The notes under the pieces were generated by a model. That model was not told the origin of the DNA, searched no databases, and saw nothing but the letters and a program-made list of their open reading frames with translations. This document shows positions 54,305-62,591 of a stretch of 64,000 nt of DNA, one piece after another; positions within the stretch are counted from its first letter, which is position 1; each line of letters begins with the position of its first letter. The DNA is taken from contig NZ_JAQQWU010000009.1 in NCBI RefSeq assembly GCF_028610625.1, positions 62,001-126,000 on the forward strand, in the 5' to 3' direction. The stretch comes from Guptibacillus spartinae (GTDB lineage: Bacteria > Bacillota > Bacilli > Bacillales > Guptibacillaceae). The position numbers and the translations under genes were made by a program.

Positions 54305-55630
54305 GTGGCTACATCTTTTGAACAGAGATATCACAACATGTCAGACTATCTAGCACCTAGTATGGCGAAGGATCACCCTAACTTGCCTGTTGTGAAAGAA
54401 GAAGGGTGCTATTACTACGGTGCAGATGGAAAAACATACCTTGATTTTACATCAGGGATTGCAGTGGCAAACACGGGACATCGTCATCCTAAAGTGGTAC
54501 AAGCCATTAAAGATGGCGCTGATTCACTTATGCACGGACCTTCAGGAGTTATTATGTATGACTCCATTCTTCAACTAGCTGAGCGGCTTCAAGGCATTAT
54601 GCCGAAAGATTTGGATTGTTTTTTCTTTGCAAACAGTGGAACAGAAGCAATTGAAGGTGCAATGAAATTAGCAAAATACGTAACGAAGCGGCCTTATGTT
54701 ATTTCATTCACTGGGTGTTTCCATGGACGTTCACTTGGTGCACTTGGTGTAAGTACATCAAAAAGTAAATATCGCAAATTCTTGCAGCCTAATGGACTAA
54801 CTTACCAGATTCCATTTGCGGACATGGCTGGTTGTCCAGAGGGGGGAAATGTAGAAGATTACTGCGTTTCTGAGCTCGAGAAAGATTTTGAACGGCTTTT
54901 TGATCATCAAGTAACTCCGGAAGAAGTGGCTTGTGTTATCGTGGAACCAGTATTAGGAGAAGGCGGCTATATTATTCCACCGAAAGAATGGCTACAGAAA
55001 GTGAGAGAGATTTGTGATCGTCACGGTATGCTACTTATTTTTGATGAAGTTCAAACAGGATTTGGTCGTACAGGAGAGTGGTTTGCTGCCCAGACGTTTG
55101 ATGTAACCCCAGATATTATGGCGATCGCAAAAGGAATTGCCTCTGGGCTACCGTTAAGTGCGACAGTCGCTTCAAAAGAATTAATGAGTCAGTGGCCAAT
55201 GGGGACACATGGAACGACATTTGGGGGAAACCCGATTGCTTGTTCTGCAGCCTTAGCTACTCTTGATGTCATTGAAGAGGAAGAATTACTAAGAAATTCT
55301 CGGGAAATGGGAGCCTATGCTTTAGAAAAATTAGCGGTTATAAAAGAACGACATCAAGTGATTGGCGATATCCGGGGAGTTGGTCTCATGATTGGAATTG
55401 AAATTATTGATCCTGAAACAGGAGCACCGGATGGTAATGGCATGATGCGCATATTAGATTTATCACTTGAAAAGGGCGTTCTCTTTTATCTTTGCGGAAA
55501 ACATCAGGAAGTTATCCGCATGATTCCTCCACTTATTATAACGAAAGAACAATTGGATGAAGGGCTGCGCATTTTTGAAGAAGCTGTGATTTCATTCGAA
55601 CTTGAAAAGGCTGTTACTGTAGGTTCCTAA
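54305..55630 (+). CDS. Class III (PLP) aminotransferase, GABA/omega-amino acid type
   Basis: 441 aa from GTG 54305 behind AAAGGAGG; the frame is open back to TTG 54281. Class III features: [17 protein letters not shown] lysine K276 in [30 protein letters not shown]. It resembles 4-aminobutyrate or related omega-amino acid transaminases that make glutamate from 2-oxoglutarate. It is second in a sigma-54-driven operon. The exact amino donor (GABA, ornithine, beta-amino acids) is open. Confidence 0.88.
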   Translation: MATSFEQRYHNMSDYLAPSMAKDHPNLPVVKEEGCYYYGADGKTYLDFTSGIAVANTGHRHPKVVQAIKDGADSLMHGPSGVIMYDSILQLAERLQGIMPKDLDCFFFANSGTEAIEGAMKLAKYVTKRPYVISFTGCFHGRSLGALGVSTSKSKYRKFLQPNGLTYQIPFADMAGCPEGGNVEDYCVSELEKDFERLFDHQVTPEEVACVIVEPVLGEGGYIIPPKEWLQKVREICDRHGMLLIFDEVQTGFGRTGEWFAAQTFDVTPDIMAIAKGIASGLPLSATVASKELMSQWPMGTHGTTFGGNPIACSAALATLDVIEEEELLRNSREMGAYALEKLAVIKERHQVIGDIRGVGLMIGIEIIDPETGAPDGNGMMRILDLSLEKGVLFYLCGKHQEVIRMIPPLIITKEQLDEGLRIFEEAVISFELEKAVTVGS

Positions 55631-55634
55631 TGGG

Positions 55635-55670
55635 AAATCCCTATCACTGTAATTGTGATAGGGATTTTTT
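55635..55670 (+). terminator. Terminator of the permease-aminotransferase operon
   Basis: AAATCCCTATCAC / GTGATAGGGATTT with T-run. Confidence 0.92.
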
Positions 55671-55716
55671 ATGATGCTTTCTCAAATATTGACGATAGAT
55701 TTCAGACTATCTTTTC

Positions 55717-55770
55717 ATTTCCGCGGAAATAGTTTAAATTTCGCGGATGAAAACAGAGGGATTTGTCGAA
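55717..55770. promoter_or_regulatory. Palindrome and Spo0A-box match upstream of the DedA gene
   Basis: A perfect 14-bp palindrome ATTTCCGCGGAAAT at 55717-55730, a related half (TTTCGCGGA) at about 55739, then TTTGTCGAA (perfect 0A box) at 55762-55770. It lies about 100 bp before the DedA start. Function inferred only. Confidence 0.4.
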
Positions 55771-55867
55771 TTGGAAGATTAAAACAGGTCTAATTCGGTT
55801 TCATGCTCGGCATTCAGGGAACTTAATAGACAGACATAATTTAAGAGTAAAGGAGATCGGATCCACT

Positions 55868-56479
55868 ATGCTGGAATTTCTGATTCACTTCCTGAAAGAG
55901 CTTGGAATTTGGGGGCTTCTGATAAGCAATGCGATTGAAGCATCATCTTTGCCTTTTCCAGGTGGCATGATGACACTAACGTATGGTTACTTATTAAATG
56001 CTTCTGTTATCGAAATGATCGGTTTCGCATTTCTGACAAGTGTAATCTATACCATTTTCAGCTTTATTCCTTATGGGATCGGTCTGAAAGTAAAAGATAA
56101 AATAGAAAAAAAGCTTAAAAAGAAGAAAGTAGAACGAGTGCAGCGCTGGTTCAGAAAGTGTGGTTCTTGGAGTATTGCGATTACACGACCGCTTGGTGTA
56201 GGCAATTATGTATCCTATGTGTCAGGAATGAGCAAGGTAAAAGCATGGGTGTTTGGTGTTCTTACCTTTATAGGAATCTTCCCGTGGACAATCGCGATGT
56301 TATGGATCGGGAAAAATGGAAACATTAAATCCGTTCAAGCGATCTTTGGAAGTATTCAAAAATATCTCTTCTTGCTTCTAGTGGTCGCAGTTATTGGATT
56401 CCTTGGGTATCACTACTATCAGAAAAAGTGTAAAATTGAACATAAGAAGCAGGTGGTTAACACCGACCAAACGTCATAA
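55868..56479 (+). CDS. DedA-family membrane protein
   Basis: 203 aa from ATG 55868 with AAAGGAG upstream; the 35 extra in-frame codons from 55763 are not family-like. DedA features: GLLISNAIEASSLPFPGGMMTL, and SIAITRPLGVGNYVSYVSGM near the centre, with re-entrant and membrane helices. DedA proteins act as lipid (undecaprenyl phosphate or phosphatidylethanolamine) translocases or membrane-homeostasis factors. The peroxiredoxin-like gene starts 23 bp downstream. Confidence 0.9.
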   Translation: MLEFLIHFLKELGIWGLLISNAIEASSLPFPGGMMTLTYGYLLNASVIEMIGFAFLTSVIYTIFSFIPYGIGLKVKDKIEKKLKKKKVERVQRWFRKCGSWSIAITRPLGVGNYVSYVSGMSKVKAWVFGVLTFIGIFPWTIAMLWIGKNGNIKSVQAIFGSIQKYLFLLLVVAVIGFLGYHYYQKKCKIEHKKQVVNTDQTS

Positions 56480-56502
56480 CAAGCAAGTAAGGAGAGGTTA
56501 CT

Positions 56503-57063
56503 TTGAATCAATTAACATATCAGCTTGAAATTCCGGAAAGTACGAACGTTACGCTTGCACAGCTAATCAATCAAAAGAAATCAATGGTTGTATTTGTCCG
56601 TCATCTTGGCTGACCAGTCTGTCGAGCTTATCTTACGCAGTTGCGTAAGCGCGTTGATGAAATAGAGAAGGAAGGCTTTCAGATCATTGCCATTGCACCT
56701 TCCAATGCTACCTATATCCGTCAGTTTACAAACGCCTTCGGAGAGTTTCCATTTGTGATTGCAGGTGACCCGAAGAGGGACGCCTATCGAGGAATGGGCC
56801 ACCATACAATGCCGAAATGGAAGCTACTCGGACAAGCAGCAATTGGTTTCGTCACTCGTAAAATGGAAGGGTTTATACCAAAAGAACAAAAGAAAAAAGA
56901 CTTTGTGCTTAAATCAATGAAAACGCAGGATGTTTACATTCAAGGCGGAACATGGATTTATGATGAAAGAGGGAACTTAGTCTGGCATCATATTGATCAG
57001 TCTCCAGAAGACCATGCAAAAATCGATTTGGTCATCGATGTTTTAAAAAAATATAACGCATAG
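56503..57063 (+). CDS. Peroxiredoxin-like AhpC/TSA_2 (SelU-like) protein with in-frame TGA: candidate selenoprotein
   Basis: 187 codons from TTG 56503 (AAGGAGAGG upstream). Codon 37 (56611-56613) is TGA; everything else is open to TAA 57061-57063 with family-like sequence on both sides: FVRHLG before, then PVCRAYLTQLRKR, IIAIAPSNA and GTWIYDERGNLVWHH after. In the AhpC-TSA_2/Prxl2 family this position is the first Cys of the CxxC redox pair, so the protein would be U37-P-V-C40. Relatives (SelU) are known selenoproteins. A stem-loop follows 18 nt after the TGA. Alternatives: a Cys codon mutated to stop (pseudogene), leaky UGA read-through, or sequence error. It is not a frameshift. Confidence 0.7.
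56632..56649 (+). promoter_or_regulatory. SECIS-like stem-loop after the in-frame TGA
   Basis: CTTACGC-AGTT-GCGTAAG: a perfect 7-bp stem (8 with the closing A-T) and a small loop holding a G at its second position. The stem begins 18 nt and the loop 25 nt after the TGA, inside the usual range for bacterial selenocysteine insertion elements. It is within the coding sequence. Confidence 0.5.
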
Positions 57064-57099
57064 AAAAATCGCTTCTAACGATGTTAGAAGCGATTTTTT
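57064..57099. terminator. Bidirectional terminator
   Basis: AAAATCGCTTCTAAC / GTTAGAAGCGATTTT with 3-nt loop and T-run. Confidence 0.93.
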
Positions 57100-57129
57100 G
57101 TATCTATGTCGTTTACAGGCATGTACGAA

Positions 57130-58479
57130 TTACTGATTAACGACTTTTCTGCGAATAGCAAATGCTGAACCAGCTACTGCAAGAGAACCTATTGTCATCC
57201 AAAGAGCTGATAGGTCAGATGACTGCTCACTTGCACCACCCATACCCGTTTTAGGCATATCGCCAGGCATTGCTTCACCAGCAAACTTATTAGGCATCTG
57301 TTTCACAATCGCTCCACCTAGAGATTCTCCTACACCAAACATGAATGCATAGCCTTCACGGAATTGATCTGTCGATGCTTTGAAATCATCAGACATGTAC
57401 GATTCAAATGTACCTACGACTTGTTTTTCATGAGCCATAAGTGCTTCAGTCGCCGCATCCGTTGGAAGGTTTTCCTCTGTAGCTGTTCCTAGGAATGTAC
57501 CGAAGTTTTCAGGGAAAGTTTTTAAAAGACGTTCTTTTGCCATTTTCATTGCTTCTTCATCTTCAGAAAGAGAGGCGACAACAAGGTCAGCTTGTGCAGC
57601 GATGTGGTCTTCTTGCCAGATCTTTTCAAACTGCGCAGCACCTTCATCTCCGTAAATTGAGCCGATCGCCGTTTTAAAGTCAGCCGTGTTTCTATCCTCT
57701 GCCCAGTTTACAAAGTCATAGTCTTCTGATTGATCATAGCCTTTTTCAAGACCAAGTGAAGAAAGAGCAAAATGTTCAGAAGCTAAACTGTTTAGAGTTG
57801 ATCGTAAATCTGCAGCAGGTGTAATAGCTTTCGTGTTTTCAAATTTGTCGGGCATCTGTGTTACGATCGCACTCGATAATGCTTTACTAATGGCAAACAT
57901 ATGCTTATGTCCTTCGCGGAATGTTGTATAAGCTTGTTCATAATTTCCTTCTGTGTATTCATCAAATGTTGTTAGAACTTGGTCTTCATGGACTTCTAAA
58001 ACATCTGCAGCAGCTTCTTTTGGAAGATTTCCTTCAGTTGCTGTATCAAGGAAAGTGGAGAATTCATCAACAAATTCATCTACTTCTTTCTCAGCTTCTT
58101 TGCGAAGTTCTGCATCATCTTCAGTGGCTGCTTTTACAAAATCAGCTGAATAATCATTATGTCCTCTAAAAATATCTTCAAATTGTTGCGCAGCTTCATC
58201 ACCATAAACAGATGCGATGGCTGGTGTCATATCGGCTGCGTTCTGATCAAGCGCTTCAGTTACTTCTTTAGCATCTTCAGTGCCATCATACGATTTTGTC
58301 ATCGACGTAACTGCTAGAACAAAATGTTCGGATAAGAGCTGATCAAGAGTTGCTCTTAGATCTGCTGCTGGTGTACTCACCGTTGGTTCTGGTTCAGCGG
58401 CGCCTGCAACTGTCGGGAACAATAGGGTTAGCCCTAGAGCCGGAACCATTAATTTTTTAAATGCTTTTTTCAAGTTCAT
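57130..58479 (-). CDS. Sortase-anchored surface protein with two copies of an unknown helical domain
   Basis: 449 aa. Signal peptide (residues 1-27), then two tandem repeats of about 180 residues, each starting TPAADLR (36-42 and 220-226) and ending with MPDKF or MPNKF. The C-terminus has a sorting signal MPKTG (408-412), a hydrophobic helix and IRRKVVNQ, so it should be linked to the wall by a sortase. The domain is acidic and helical (SEHF, FLDTATEGNLP, HEDQVLTTF). I do not recognise a function. ATG start, AAGGAGCG upstream. Confidence 0.85.
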   Translation of the reverse strand: MNLKKAFKKLMVPALGLTLLFPTVAGAAEPEPTVSTPAADLRATLDQLLSEHFVLAVTSMTKSYDGTEDAKEVTEALDQNAADMTPAIASVYGDEAAQQFEDIFRGHNDYSADFVKAATEDDAELRKEAEKEVDEFVDEFSTFLDTATEGNLPKEAAADVLEVHEDQVLTTFDEYTEGNYEQAYTTFREGHKHMFAISKALSSAIVTQMPDKFENTKAITPAADLRSTLNSLASEHFALSSLGLEKGYDQSEDYDFVNWAEDRNTADFKTAIGSIYGDEGAAQFEKIWQEDHIAAQADLVVASLSEDEEAMKMAKERLLKTFPENFGTFLGTATEENLPTDAATEALMAHEKQVVGTFESYMSDDFKASTDQFREGYAFMFGVGESLGGAIVKQMPNKFAGEAMPGDMPKTGMGGASEQSSDLSALWMTIGSLAVAGSAFAIRRKVVNQ

Positions 58480-58612
58480 TTTTTCTTCACGCTCCTTGTT
58501 TTTTTTACCGTTGTTTTTGATTACACTTAGCTAACGAGAGGATAAAGAGTTTGGATCATTTTAAGAGAGAATTCTTTCGAAAAAATTTGTTTTTAAATTT
58601 TCTAAAAATAAC

Positions 58613-58642
58613 TTGGTTGATGGACTGTCTCTGTGGTAGTAT
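58613..58642 (+). promoter_or_regulatory. Probable promoter of helD
   Basis: TTGGTT, 18-bp spacer, TAGTAT; about 50 bp before the start. Confidence 0.45.
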
Positions 58643-58691
58643 TAAATTTCTGTCTAATTGAATGACAAATCTCATAAGGAGGTAACTGATC

Positions 58692-60797
58692 TTGGATCAT
58701 AAGACTCAAAGTGCCTATCGAAAAGAGAAGCAGCAACTCGACCAAATCGCTGCCGAGATTACAAAACAGCAAAGAGCGTTGGAAGGATACCCGCGGTATT
58801 CAGGTGAGAATGTAACGGAACAGGTGCTTGAAAGCATTCGAGAGGAAAATCGCCAATCACTAGCTATAGCAGCGAAAGAACCATACTTTGCTCGAATGGA
58901 TTTTCAAGAAGAAGAAAAGTCATCACATTCCTATTATATTGGGAAGGTTGGTGTAGCCCATGGGGAGTCACAAGATTCTCTTGTAGTTGATTGGCGAGCG
59001 CCTGTTGCCAGTATGTTCTATGCTTTTACAGGAGCGGAAAAGGATGTTTATTATTTATCACCAGATGGGGTCATTGAAGGAAATATTGAACTAAAAAGAA
59101 ACATTGTGATTCGAGATAAAGAACTTCAGCGAGTGGTGGACACTTATGTCGAAGGAAGCGAAGAATTAAGTGGATCAGACGAGTTTCTTCTCTATCGGCT
59201 AAGTGAAAATAAAGACAATCGCCTTCGTGATATTGTTTCTACAATACAAGCAAAACAAAATGATATTATACGTGCAGAACGGTCGACCCCGTTAATCATT
59301 CAAGGTGCGGCCGGGAGTGGGAAAACAACTGTTGCTCTGCATCGATTAGCTTACTTATTGTACGAATATCGCGATACCATTCAGGCAGGAAGAATGATTA
59401 TCTTTGCACCGAACCGAATGTTCCTAGACTATATTTCTGGCGTACTGCCGGAGTTAGGTGTTGGGGGAATTCAACAATCGACCTTTACCGATTGGACATT
59501 AAAAATGATTGAAGAAAAAATAAACGTTGATGCTTCAGAGGATGATCTTCAAAAATGGTTTGGAGAAGATCGACCTGAGATGGAGTTGGCTAGTGGAAGA
59601 GTAAAGGGATCGATCGTCTTTAAAAAATGGATCGATGAAGCTCTTTTAAGCTATAGTCAATCAGTAAGCCCAGAAGGATCGTTTACGCCATTTGAAGGAA
59701 GTACGCTTTCTGAAGAGAAAATTCAACAGTGGTTAAAAGATCTCTCTGCCTATCCAGTCGCCCGGAAGCGTGACATGTTAATGAACCGCTTTAAAATTTG
59801 GATAAAAGATGAGATTAAATCCATTGAAGGAAGTCATATTCAAAAAGAATATCGTAAGCAGGCGAATGATCAACTGAAGCGATATTTCAAAAAATGGCCG
59901 AAGCAGACAGCATTTTCTTTTTACAAATCATTGTTTCAAATAAATCCTCCCAAGTATGTAGATGAAAATGAAAGAGTTCATCTGCTTGATGAGGTGCTCA
60001 TAACAGAATCGGCAAAGCTTTTAAAGAAGAAGAGGGTAGCCCCCTCTGACCTTGCTCCCATTCTCTATATACAACTTAAATTAAATGGTGTGCATAAGGA
60101 TGATGTTTTTCAGCATATTGTAATTGACGAGGCGCAGGACTTCTCACCATTTCAATTAGCTTTGTTAATGGAAGTGAATCGCGCTCGCTCCTTTACGATA
60201 CTTGGAGATCTGGCGCAGGGAATACACGCTTATAAGGGAATTCATCGGTGGGAAGAATTCAGAGAACTATTTGAAGGGAATGAGCTTTATATAGAATTAG
60301 AACAAAGCTATCGCTCTACATTAGAAATTATTGAGTTTGCTAATAAAGTCATTGCTCATGCCGAAATACCAGTTCAGCCGGCTATACCGGTATTTCGGAG
60401 TGGAGAGAAAGTGGAAGTTAGTGAAATGCTAGAAGACAAGCTAGTGGACTCCTTGTTTAAAACAGCGCAGGATATGAAAAGACGAGGGTTGAAAACCATT
60501 GCCATTGTTGGAAGAAGTGAAGAAGAATGCAAATGGTTGTATCAGGAGCTTGCTAAGCAGCAGGATGTCAACCTTCTATCAGTAGACGATCGGTCCTATG
60601 CAGGTGGCATTTCCGTAGTACCCATTTATTTAACAAAGGGCTTAGAATTTGATGGTGTTATCGTAGCGAATGCAAATAAAGATCATTACATGCTACATGC
60701 TGAAGATGCCAAACTGTTATACGTAGGGTGTACACGCGCCTTGCATGAGCTAAAACTCTTTTATACAGATGCTCCCTCACAATTGTTGCCGAGTTAA
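58692..60797 (+). CDS. helD: HelD-type helicase/RNA polymerase recycling factor
   Basis: 701 aa. N-terminal coiled coil (EKQQLDQIAAEITKQQRALEG) that enters the RNA polymerase secondary channel, then a UvrD/Rep-like SF1 motor: Walker A GAAGSGKTTVALHR, DEAQDFSPFQ (motif II), LEQSYRSTLEI, and the final KGLEFDGVIVANA/LYVGCTRAL. It is somewhat shorter than B. subtilis HelD (about 774 aa). HelD removes stalled polymerase from DNA. TTG start behind TAAGGAGG. Confidence 0.92.
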   Translation: MDHKTQSAYRKEKQQLDQIAAEITKQQRALEGYPRYSGENVTEQVLESIREENRQSLAIAAKEPYFARMDFQEEEKSSHSYYIGKVGVAHGESQDSLVVDWRAPVASMFYAFTGAEKDVYYLSPDGVIEGNIELKRNIVIRDKELQRVVDTYVEGSEELSGSDEFLLYRLSENKDNRLRDIVSTIQAKQNDIIRAERSTPLIIQGAAGSGKTTVALHRLAYLLYEYRDTIQAGRMIIFAPNRMFLDYISGVLPELGVGGIQQSTFTDWTLKMIEEKINVDASEDDLQKWFGEDRPEMELASGRVKGSIVFKKWIDEALLSYSQSVSPEGSFTPFEGSTLSEEKIQQWLKDLSAYPVARKRDMLMNRFKIWIKDEIKSIEGSHIQKEYRKQANDQLKRYFKKWPKQTAFSFYKSLFQINPPKYVDENERVHLLDEVLITESAKLLKKKRVAPSDLAPILYIQLKLNGVHKDDVFQHIVIDEAQDFSPFQLALLMEVNRARSFTILGDLAQGIHAYKGIHRWEEFRELFEGNELYIELEQSYRSTLEIIEFANKVIAHAEIPVQPAIPVFRSGEKVEVSEMLEDKLVDSLFKTAQDMKRRGLKTIAIVGRSEEECKWLYQELAKQQDVNLLSVDDRSYAGGISVVPIYLTKGLEFDGVIVANANKDHYMLHAEDAKLLYVGCTRALHELKLFYTDAPSQLLPS

Positions 60798-60931
60798 AAG
60801 TGGTCTTGCTTGTATAATCGACTGGGGTTGATCTTCTTATAACAAAATCAGTTTACTAGAATTCAACCGGTTTCGTTTATTTTCCATTCATTATTTTAAT
60901 CATTTGCTGGCGTTAAAACCATAGAAAAGCG

Positions 60932-60963
60932 AAACCCCCCAGAATTTATTCCGGGGGGTTTTA
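60932..60963. terminator. Bidirectional terminator between helD and ywbE
   Basis: AAACCCCCC / GGGGGGTTT stem, about 13-nt loop, A/T tracts on both sides. Confidence 0.9.
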
Positions 60964-60969
60964 CGATTA

Positions 60970-61161
60970 TCACAAGATGGTTTTGACGCGGCCAACTTGT
61001 CCGTCTTCAAGACGTACTTTAATGCCATGTGGATGAGTTGGAGATTTTGTTAAAATATCTTTCACAATCCCTCGCGTTGTTTTGCCAGAACGCTGGTCTT
61101 GTTTCAAGACGATATCAACGGTTTTTCCCGGCGTTATATTACTTCGATTCTGTCCGTTCAT
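60970..61161 (-). CDS. ywbE: YwbE-family small protein
   Basis: 63 aa from ATG 61161 (GAGGGGAAAC upstream). The sequence NRSNITPGKTVDIVLKQDQR then GIKVRLEDGQVGRV is typical of YwbE, a small KOW/SH3-like protein of unknown function that is widely conserved in Bacilli and Proteobacteria. The longer frame to 61269 overlaps the next gene and is not used. Confidence 0.92.
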   Translation of the reverse strand: MNGQNRSNITPGKTVDIVLKQDQRSGKTTRGIVKDILTKSPTHPHGIKVRLEDGQVGRVKTIL

Positions 61162-61312
61162 GTTTCCCCTCTTCCTCTGTCTCCCGATGTTCATCTGGCA
61201 ACGGGTCGACAGTATGTTTGACACTGTACCCTTTTGATACAGCCATTCCAAAAGCAGCGGCAATGACAATCGTCATAATGATCACAACTATGATGGTCGT
61301 AATAATAACCAT
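61139..61312 (-). CDS. Small single-TM protein (YtzI-like)
   Basis: 57 aa from ATG 61312 with AAAGGAG upstream. One membrane helix (MVIITTIIVVIIMTIVIAAAF), then KGYSVKHTVDPLPDEHRET, which resembles the YtzI peptides of Bacillus. It overlaps ywbE by 23 bp, so the two are probably co-transcribed. Function unknown. Confidence 0.65.
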   Translation of the reverse strand: MVIITTIIVVIIMTIVIAAAFGMAVSKGYSVKHTVDPLPDEHRETEEEGKHERTESK

Positions 61313-61508
61313 TCCCGAACTCCTTTCCGTGCTATCTGTTTTCACTTTACCATGATTCGTTTCGTTAAGATAGAAGAGGCTTTAATCGTATACTTGATAC
61401 TATCTATGATTTAACTAAGGCTAAGGTCTTATGCAAAGATATAGCTCTAGCTCATTATGAAAGCTTGTGGCAAAAGATAGAATAAGGGTATGAAAGGAGG
61501 CGATCTTG

Positions 61509-61841
61509 ATGAAGAAAGCAGGTTTATTATTATTAGGGATCATTGCTGCGATTGTTTTGCTAGCAAACCTTGGTTCACTAGTAGGCATGATCATAAGTCT
61601 TGGTATCTTATACGTGGCAGTTAAGAAATTTCTTCAAGCGGATTCAACAACCGGAAAAGTCATCTGGGGAATTATAGGGGTCATCGGTTTAAGCACGGCA
61701 GTGGCAAATATGCCAGCTATCCTTGGCCTCATAGCAGTCTATGTGCTCTATGTTATTTATAAAAAATGGGATGAGCCTGGAGAGTCAGAGGATCCATTCA
61801 CTAATTTCGAAAAGCAGTGGGATGAACTTAAACGAAGCTAA
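61509..61841 (+). CDS. LiaI-like small membrane protein
   Basis: 110 aa from ATG 61509 (TTG 61506 also possible) behind AAAGGAGG. Membrane helices: LLLLGIIAAIVLLANLGSLV, MIISLGILYVAVKKFL, two more, and a charged tail. It sits where liaI lies in the lia operon, and LiaI anchors LiaH at the membrane. The 195-bp region upstream has no gene; a weak AAGGTCTTA half-site there might be a LiaR target. Confidence 0.75.
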   Translation: MKKAGLLLLGIIAAIVLLANLGSLVGMIISLGILYVAVKKFLQADSTTGKVIWGIIGVIGLSTAVANMPAILGLIAVYVLYVIYKKWDEPGESEDPFTNFEKQWDELKRS

Positions 61842-61862
61842 ATAAAAAGGAGAGAAAATGAA

Positions 61863-62501
61863 ATGGCAAATTTACTAACCCGTATCAAACATTCAATTGA
61901 AGCTGATTTTCACAATATGCTGGACCAGAAAGAACAAAAAAATCCACTATCAATGTTAAATCACTACCTCAGACAGTGCGAACAGGAAGTGGAGAAGGCG
62001 GAAAAACTCGTTGAACGACAGTCGACACTTTTAGATGAGTTTAGAAGAGAACTTGTTAAAGCAAGAAGAAATGCAGAGAAACGAGCGGGACAGGCTGTTC
62101 TAGCGAGTGAAGCTGGAGAAACGGATTTATACGAATTTGCTAAACAAGAGGAAGTTCAGTACGAAGAAAGAGCAGACCGCTTATCTCAATTAGTAGATGA
62201 AGCAGGACTTGAGCTGAAGCGTCTTGAACAAAAACATGAAAAGATGAAGCATAAGTTGAAAGATATGTCGCTCAAGAGAATGGAGTTGATGGGAAAAGAA
62301 AATATTGTAAGAGCCCATCACAAAATGGACGTCATTCTTGAAGAGAGTCAAGTTCGCAACCAACCATTTAATCGCTTTGATGAGATGGAAAAGTATATTG
62401 AACGACTTGAGAAAAAGGTGAATCGAGATTATTATGTTTCAAGCATGGATATGAAGTTTCATGATTTAGAAAAAAAGACAAAAAAGCAAGACACTCATTA
62501 A
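61863..62501 (+). CDS. liaH: PspA/IM30-family phage-shock protein (LiaH-like)
   Basis: 212 aa, almost entirely alpha-helical coiled coil (LLTRIKHSIEADFHNMLDQKE; LERQSTL... ELKRLEQKHEKMKHKLKDM). LiaH forms ring oligomers on the inner membrane under cell-wall antibiotic stress. ATG follows AAAAGGAGAG. Terminator-like hairpin downstream fits strong expression of liaIH relative to liaF-liaS. Confidence 0.9.
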   Translation: MANLLTRIKHSIEADFHNMLDQKEQKNPLSMLNHYLRQCEQEVEKAEKLVERQSTLLDEFRRELVKARRNAEKRAGQAVLASEAGETDLYEFAKQEEVQYEERADRLSQLVDEAGLELKRLEQKHEKMKHKLKDMSLKRMELMGKENIVRAHHKMDVILEESQVRNQPFNRFDEMEKYIERLEKKVNRDYYVSSMDMKFHDLEKKTKKQDTH

Positions 62502-62527
62502 AACTTTCAGAGGAATAGTGGTATTCT

Positions 62528-62551
62528 AAAAGAGGCGCATGCGCCTTTTTT
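62528..62551 (+). terminator. Attenuator/terminator between liaH and liaF
   Basis: AAAAGAGGCGCATGCGCCTTTTTT: GGCGCATGCGCC palindrome and six T's. In B. subtilis a similar element separates liaIH from the downstream genes. Confidence 0.85.
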
Positions 62552-62591
62552 GGTCATTCAAGATAGGTGGATTTAGGATGGAGGGACACCC

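Noticed and set aside
56590-56640. Frameshift as explanation for the interrupted peroxiredoxin
   Set aside because: The frame is the same on both sides of the TGA, so no shift is needed.
56641-57063. Gene starting at TTG 56641 as an independent peroxiredoxin
   Set aside because: It lacks the redox Cys region and a ribosome site. The family-like sequence continues upstream through the TGA to TTG 56503, which has a good ribosome site.
60860-60880. AACCGGTTTCG half site near helD end as a further LacI operator
   Set aside because: Only one arm fits; the other half (TTCAACC) breaks the palindrome and no sugar gene is nearby.
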